DNA from: Cristatella mucedo
Taxonomy: Eukaryota > Bryozoa > Phylactolaemata > Cristatellidae
DNA length: 64,000 bases
Assembly (NCBI GenBank): GCA_009760855.2
Contig: WPIO01000004.1
Location: 7,696,001-7,760,000 of the forward strand
Direction: 5' to 3'
This document shows, piece by piece, positions 35,660 to 64,000 of the stretch. Both the position numbers and the translations under genes were made by a program. Position 1 is the stretch's first letter, and every line of letters starts with the position of its first letter. The notes under the pieces are model-generated. The model was not told the origin of the DNA. It ran no database searches and saw nothing but the letters and a program-made list of their open reading frames with translations.

Positions 35660-36205
35660 TGCCGGGGTCGAGTGTGCTATCTGGGCCTCCCGGTCCAGGA
35701 ACAGGGACCACACGACTTCCGAGCCGGTAATGGTGTAATGGTAATGGAGACGAAGTGCCGCCTTAAAGCCGTCCTTTCCGAGCGTGGGATGCTGCGACTT
35801 CGGCCAGGCAAGCTTCATTGTTTGGCCACCAGCTGCCGAGAGCCCCGACCACGAAGGGTCTCGCTACTGCCGACCGGTAGCCAGCAGTGACTGCATGTTT
35901 ATCGGTCTTGCTCCAGGCCACCACAATCAGAGCATCCTCGCGGCATCGTCACATCCACAATTACTAAATCTGCCATTGTCAATGACCAGGTTCGGCTTGA
36001 GAGCCAGACCACCGGCAAGCAGGAGGGCGCGGCCTACCGACATGGAGTTGAGCGAAGTGGCACCGGAAGAGCTCCGATTAGGCGGCACAGAACTAGGTTG
36101 TGTCGGGCCGTAATTTCATGCAGCATCGGCCGGCAGTGGCTCAGCACGTGGCAAACGGTCTCTGCCTCCGTGTGGCATAGGAGGCAGCTGGTAACCGTCT
36201 CAGGG
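35660..36205 (-). pseudogene. RLE-type (R2/NeSL/Dong-like) LINE C-terminal fragment
   Basis: On the - strand it reads CHTEAETVCHVLSHCRPMLH then EITARHNLVLCRLIGALPV, the Cys-His motif and following helix typical of LINEs with a restriction-like endonuclease, then ALKPNLVIDNGRF like the RPDLVI strand. Frameshifts follow. It is unrelated to families A and B. Confidence 0.6.
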
Positions 36206-36214
36206 TATGCCCGA

Positions 36215-36383
<169 letters not shown>

Positions 36384-36394
36384 CAAAGCATTTC

Positions 36395-37620
36395 AACTCG
36401 TAAGCTATAACATGCACAGTGTCAGTACGCAAAAGCACACACCAGAAAATTCACATTGACGCTCATGTAGAGAGGAACATGCAGATTTTCAGTTTGTTTT
36501 AATTGTGGTCTTGTCAGGTAGTGTCAGTCGGGAATGAGTTCTGGGCTCTGGAAGCATGTGGACTAAACACACAGTCTTTAAGGGATTTGAGGCTGGTTAA
36601 GGGCAAAGCCATACGATTTGAGTCAGAAGAGTGGGTGGTATGATGCAAGGACTAGTTGGATCGCTTTTTCGGATAGGTACTGGGGCACAAGAGAATGAAT
36701 CGATCTAAAAAGCGAGTGATGTATTATTGCCGTCGATATGCTGCTTCATTGGGAGCCAGAGCAGGTTGAGGTGACATTGTGTAATGTGGCAGTTGCAGCA
36801 TTATCGAAATACAAGCCGAGCTGCTTTCTGATATCTGCAAGTGCCTTATTGCACAGGTCAGAAGACAACGGAGTAGTGAGCAGAAATCTAGAAACGATGT
36901 CACCAATGCATTAATCAGCTTGGCTATGTTGACCCCATCTCAGCAGGCTCGAATTTTTGAAATCCTGCTTGTTCTGCTAAACCTCTCAACAGCCTTTAAT
37001 ACAATAAGTCACCAGATCCTTCTCGAGCGCTTCTGATCTCGCCTGGACATCGCTGGCACTGCACTGCAAAGGTTAAGATCCTAGCTGCATGCGAGATTTT
37101 CAAGACCCGATTTCCACGGACAACAGCCATTCGAAGAGCTTTAAAAGAATGGAGTCACCTCAAGGATCAGTGCCTAGTCCACGAATTTTCACAATTTATA
37201 CTCTCCCTTTTGTGAATGTAATCGCAAAGCTCAGTATTTATGCAGGTGACATAAAGCTGCATCTGTGTTTTGATCAATACTAGCCCTCTAGCACGACAAA
37301 CTCTCTCAAATCCCTTGCTTACTGTATTGCTGACTACATGGATGGAAGCAAACTTTCTCAAATTGATGATAAACCAACTTATTAGCTATGGGAAAATCTA
37401 CACGTCTTAAGAAGTTGGAAAACTTAACACTCAAGCTGGGCTCGAGCCGAGCTTGCCTCCTGTTGCCTCTGCACCTGACACGTGACAGCCTTGCTGCAAC
37501 TAGACCTTTGTCTAGAGGACCACTTCCGCTCCACGGTCAAGTCTGCCGATTTTCAGCTATGCATCATTGCGAACGAAATTTTGGACCTACTTGGATAAAG
37601 ATACCTAGTGCATAAGGTGC
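36395..37620 (-). mobile_element. LINE family A with 5' inversion (twin-priming structure)
   Basis: 36395-36935 carries the 3' portion on the - strand, from INALVTSFLDFCSLL to the UTR with GTACTGACACTGTGCATG. 36936-37620 carries the RT portion on the + strand, from LLVLLNLSTAFNTISHQILL through the QGSVPSPRIFTIYTLP region to the text ending ...DKDT-SA. The outer end of the inverted part stops where, in LINE coordinates, the 3' part begins. Confidence 0.7.
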
Positions 37621-37945
37621 TCAGTTCCACAAGAGTCCAACATGAATGGACTCAACTGCAAGTGGAAACACAAGCAGCAGGCGTACTTAAAATAACTTAA
37701 AATGCTCGAAGAAGTGGCACACGATCAGAAAAAACACGATAACCGATTATTCAGCACGCGCCAAAGAGCCACGAAGAGGCACGAACACCCGAAGAAGCAG
37801 ACAGAGGGACAGTGACCGATCAATGCTACGCTACAGCAGTGGGCCGAGCACTCAGTGGGCTGCCACATCTCCCATGCAATCCACACTGACCTCACAGAGA
37901 CAGACGGTGAGCAACCAACACATACGAGTACACTCGCGAGCACAG

Positions 37946-38030
<85 letters not shown>

Positions 38031-38034
38031 ACAC
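37946..38034 (+). repeat. (CA)n microsatellite
   Basis: About 40 CA units just beyond the 3' end of the SIDT gene. Confidence 0.97.
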
Positions 38035-38390
38035 ACTTATAAACACACATAAACTAAAAAGATTAAAGAGATTTACTACAAAGATCACGAGACCTCTAGA
38101 CTTGGCTTCAGATACCAATGTCCGTTGAGTAGCAACTTTCAACATATTTTGCAGAAAGAGCAGTCGACTGACAAATGTAGACTCGACAGCCAGATATAAC
38201 AGAGTATTATTTAGGAAAAACCCCGATGGCTTTATCGTAGTAACCACTAGTATGCCGCAATAATTTAAGACCACTCAGCACACATGCAAACAAGTAGCTA
38301 TACGGTGAGAAGACAGATCCCGATGACACGAGATGCAAGAAAGCATAGTTAAACGACAGCACAAACGGCAGCGCATGCATATGAACTGAC

Positions 38391-60716
<22,326 letters not shown>

Positions 60717-60879
60717 CTGCAAATACATGCAAAAGTCAGGCACGGCTGCGGCTGCAGCACGATACTCTTGGTGCCGCACAGATGCAGCGCACGAGCAGAG
60801 CTGCCTTGCCTCACTGCAGGACGAGCAGATCGTTATTATTTGTATTATTATTATAGGTGCTGTCATCATAAAGATCCTG

Positions 60880-60985
60880 GCTGCGACCTATAGGTCGCTT
60901 CACTTGTTCGCACCAGCCTACCTATCCCACCGCCCTGCTCCTCCAGTCACGTGCTCTCGCATCAGCCACTCCTTGGTTGAGCCGT
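60880..60985 (+). mobile_element. LINE fragment
   Basis: Reads TYRSLHLFAPAYLSHRP, matching the [13 protein letters not shown] region; preceded by ATTATTATTATAGG, possibly another tail. Confidence 0.6.
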
Positions 60986-60994
60986 GATGACACA

Positions 60995-61150
60995 CTAGGT
61001 AAGGCGGTTGCTTTCACGACCTCGGCCCGAGGTCGTGGGATCGATTGCTGCTGTGGGCGATCCTTTATCGCCACTGCAAGCGGTGCTGATTGCCGTAAAG
61101 GCTCTTCTGTCGCTATAAAAATGAGGCTGTTTAATCAGCTAGTATCTATT
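60995..61150 (+). mobile_element. tRNA-like SINE
   Basis: Best-preserved copy: GTAAGGCGGTTGC, the CGACCTCGGCCCGAGGTCG hairpin, a GGGATCGATT B-box variant, then CACTGCAAGCGGTGCTGA and AAATGAGGCTGTTTAATC. Confidence 0.7.
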
Positions 61151-61559
61151 TATTTATTAATTTGAGCCCCTTGAAGAAGATAGATCTTGATTGTAAAAAT
61201 GCTCCTAACACATGACTATTTAAGAAAAAGCTACTTACTTGCTAAATGAGCGACTCCACGCACGCCTACGATGAGCCCATCTTCTGTGGAATAAATGTGG
61301 TGCAGTTCAAGGCCAGCAGACAAAGTCAAGCGATGTGGTCTGGGAAAAGATTGCATACCGAATTTTCCTTTGAGTACTACGAAGATGCACGAAGAAGCAA
61401 TAAGACCTGTGCACTCGAATATGCAATTTGCTTAAATGAGATTTATTAGAGCCCAAGAAGATTTTGCCTGCAAGCCCTGTGGCCGTTGAAAAGATTGATA
61501 TAAGTTTTCCATAAGGTTCTCCTCGGTTTCCAGTCGTCTCACCGGCCCTTGCGCTAAAT

Positions 61560-61915
61560 TGAAATCTTTTATTGATAGGGCCTTCAATTCATATGCACTG
61601 AAAGTCTAGAGCTCACTGCTGGCTTCTGTCACTATTTGCATTGTCGTTGCAACATTCAAGTCTCAAGCGAAAACATAAATGTTCAGGTCAGCTTTCACTT
61701 CACCACAGTGAGCTTGCATTTTATTCTGTGAGCCTTGTATGTGTACCTTTGCATAATTAAATGCAAACTAATATACATGAGTCCTACTAGTCAGTGCATG
61801 CTCGCCGAAGCTTGATTTCTTGCTAGTCATTAACTATTGCTTATTAGTTCTCGAGAAGCAAGTTGTAAGGCACCTGGTTAGAGATTTGGTTCTCTCATGG
61901 CCCTATATAAAAGAA
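61560..61915 (+). mobile_element. LINE, diverged 3' end
   Basis: GRAFNSYALKV-SSLLASVT and FKSQAKT match the [18 protein letters not shown]...FKRNLKT region; after a UTR the terminus GCACCTGGTTAGAGATTTGG and CTATATAAAA resemble the family A end. Confidence 0.6.
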
Positions 61916-62998
61916 TTGTTGCTTTTGTTTTCATTATTATGTTATTACGGCCGCCGCTTAATTGGGCCTTTGGGATTGCAAGACACTGCTGTACTACTAT
62001 AACTAAGGATGTGCTGCTGCTGCTGTCACTGCCAATGCCACTACGCTATTGCTGCTGCCATAAAGGCTGGTGCTGCATCCATAGTATCAAATTTTCTGTC
62101 CATGTTGAGGCACACACACACACAGACCGGCAGCCATAGATCAATGTGCTCCTCATGGGGGTGATGACAGCAGATGCCGAAATCACAACAATCCAACAAT
62201 GGGCACCTATGCTGCCTGCTAGCACCCATTGAGGCACCCGGAGGCTAGCTGAGCCCCGACAGGCCAGCCAACGACTTCGTGACCGGCACACAAAGCCGAG
62301 TAGTCACCAGCCTACGTGAGCAGGCGATAGGCTGCCAGGCAGATCCCGTGCAGTCCACATCAATAAAAAAAAACATCTAGCACCGTGCGACCTTGCACTG
62401 CCCATGGTCACACTAGGATGCCCGAATTTCACAGAGCCACCTGAACGCAAGGTAAGTGCTTGCACGTGCACATGCATGTGTGCAATGCATTCGGGTGCTA
62501 GCCAACTCGCATAAATGCCCAGGGCACAAGCAGACTTGTGCAAGTGGCACAAGCATGCTCGCTAAGGTGAGAATGCAGGTGCCGGATGAGACACAGATGT
62601 CGGTACGAAATAATCATAGCTAACGCAGCAGCCAGGACATGCATGTAGTCGCCAAGCCCTGCTAGGTTATAGATATGGACACTTCCCTTTTAAAAAAGGG
62701 ACATGAGTTGTAAAACTAACTTTGCATGGTCAGACACTCAACTGAACAAGGATGGATCCTATCAAACACTTGACTGGTGCACGGTATGCACACAATCACG
62801 GCAGTGGAACAACAGGTAGAGCCAGCATTTCATAAGTAGCTCGAAACAAACAAATGATGCCACGGCTGCTGCCCATGTTAAGACCAGGCTGTAGTAGTGC
62901 CAATCAATGCACTGTCCCACCAGCTATTCTACGCTGGTCTTTCGAGGTGTTGCACCAACGAAAAAGAAGATCGACGACAAGGATGTGATAGAGACTAA

Positions 62999-63155
62999 TA
63001 ATGATAATAATAATAATAACAATAATACATGTCTATAGCACCCTCATAGAACTTAAACTCTTTCTAGGCAGTATACGTGTGCTGCAAAGCCTGGCAATTC
63101 ATAGAACTTAACCTCCTTCTAGGCACTCTACGTGTGCTGCAAAGCCTAGCAATTT
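62999..63155 (-). mobile_element. LINE family A-type tail with tandem duplication
   Basis: (AAT)n then CACCCTCATAGAACTTAAAC; a segment of about 55 bp that includes TACGTGTGCTGCAAAGCCT occurs twice (from about 63047 and 63101). Confidence 0.7.
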
Positions 63156-64000
63156 TAATCGACTTGTGATTTAGTAATATGACATACAATGGCTACCTTT
63201 AGGTCAGTACGTCAGGCCAAGAGTGAAGAATTCCCTCTCTCACAACTACCTAAGAAACTGCCAGGTCATGATAGTGCGTCCAACATTCTCACATAAGCAG
63301 TCCAAAAAACATGCTAATAATTCATACAGTAAATTAATGGGTCACAGGGGGGGGCATGACTATATAGAATCAATCAAATTAGCGAACGTACTATATTCTC
63401 GATCTATGTTCGGGCTACCTGCTACCTACTGATAAAATAAGGATGCAGCAAGAGATAAGTCTGTGGCAGCGAAGTGGCGAGGCAAAACAGGATTGATTGC
63501 AGCCAGGAGAGCAATAGAGAATAAGAAAGCATTTACCCTGGCAAGAACTTAAAAAAAACGCAGCCAAGGAAGGAAAGCAGCAGATCGATTGTAGAAACAG
63601 CATGTGTACAGGTGCATGAAGGCTAGCACCTACATCAGAATCGAGGATCGTGACTGACAAAACACCCACTGTTCACGACAAAAGCTCGAATTCATGGACA
63701 TGGGAGTGACTGTCTAGGCTGGGCGAGTTCTTTCTGCAGTCGTTTTACCTAGACCAAGCAGACGAATATATAGACAAATGACCAAGAAATTGCAGGAGGA
63801 ACATCAAAGCTGCAAAGAGCATCAAATAAAAGGCACTAGCAACACGCTTTTCAGAAAAACCTTAGCATAAAGCGACACAGCAGAGCAGGTCACGGACAAT
63901 GATGGCCACGCTGATTGGGAACGGACGATAGCACCAATCGCAGAAATACTGCATGGCTGTGCTAAACTGGACCAAAAAATAAAACTTTATTTTTGCTTGC
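63156..64000. other. Nothing recognised
   Basis: Expected to lie in or near the SIDT gene's upstream introns, but no exon with extracellular-domain motifs could be identified. Confidence 0.35.

Noticed and set aside
38207-38260. Possible last SIDT exon ending near DKAIGVF
   Set aside because: The resemblance to the family's C-terminal end is a few residues only and no convincing acceptor precedes it.
60995-61060. tRNA gene candidate
   Set aside because: The A and B box-like parts lie in a sequence repeated with a common body and tail elsewhere in the window, and no full cloverleaf is evident; treated as a SINE.
61150-64000. Upstream SIDT extracellular exons
   Set aside because: No - strand stretch with both acceptor/donor and recognisable extracellular motifs was found; naming one would be a guess.

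Overview
The window is animal (metazoan) nuclear DNA. It shows intron-rich split genes with GT-AG junctions, long dinucleotide microsatellites, and dense non-LTR retrotransposons with (ATT)n tails, tRNA-like SINEs and decayed LTR elements. Exons are GC-rich and clean, while the rest is stop-rich. The species cannot be named from the sequence; an invertebrate is the best guess because of the LINE/SINE content.

Two cellular genes can be reconstructed with reading phase conserved at every junction. The first, on the + strand at 12451-22484, has five exons that join to a 379-residue DHHC palmitoyltransferase closest in layout to ZDHHC4. The second, on the - strand, has nineteen exons between 60716 and 38391 that join to 581 codons of a SID-1/SIDT family protein (CREST superfamily, dsRNA/cholesterol-related membrane protein). 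Its N-terminal exons lie upstream of 60716 and are partly or wholly outside the window, and its last few residues are unresolved. The two genes converge, separated by about 16 kb of repeats. A third candidate is a GC-rich reading frame ending at 1793 (+), which I do not recognise.

Region by region: 1-7.7 kb has LINE pieces, the unknown ORF, a SINE and a GC-rich stretch with a (GA)n tract. 7.9-10.4 kb is a degenerate satellite with a period near 150-180 bp. 12.4-22.5 kb is the ZDHHC4-like gene, its introns full of LINEs, a putative LTR and microsatellites. 22.5-38.3 kb is intergenic, with a broken Gypsy-type pol fragment, a LINE nested in another LINE, a decayed LINE with a SINE inserted in it, an RLE-type LINE remnant, and a LINE copy with the structure of twin priming. 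38.3-60.7 kb is the SIDT gene with LINEs, SINEs and (GA)n tracts in its introns. 60.7-64 kb holds more LINE and SINE pieces.

Two LINE families recur. Family A has a YADD reverse transcriptase, CR1/L2-like by motif, and an (ATT)n tail. Family B has a similar C-terminus and a pentanucleotide (ATTAC)n tail. SINEs with a tRNA-like head occur in two forms, one of which ends in a sequence resembling the family A tail, suggesting that it uses the family A machinery. No single gene looks like a wholly new system. The most unusual structures are the degenerate satellite with an inverted unit, the twin-primed LINE, the nested LINE with its target-site duplication, and the SINE-LINE tail sharing.
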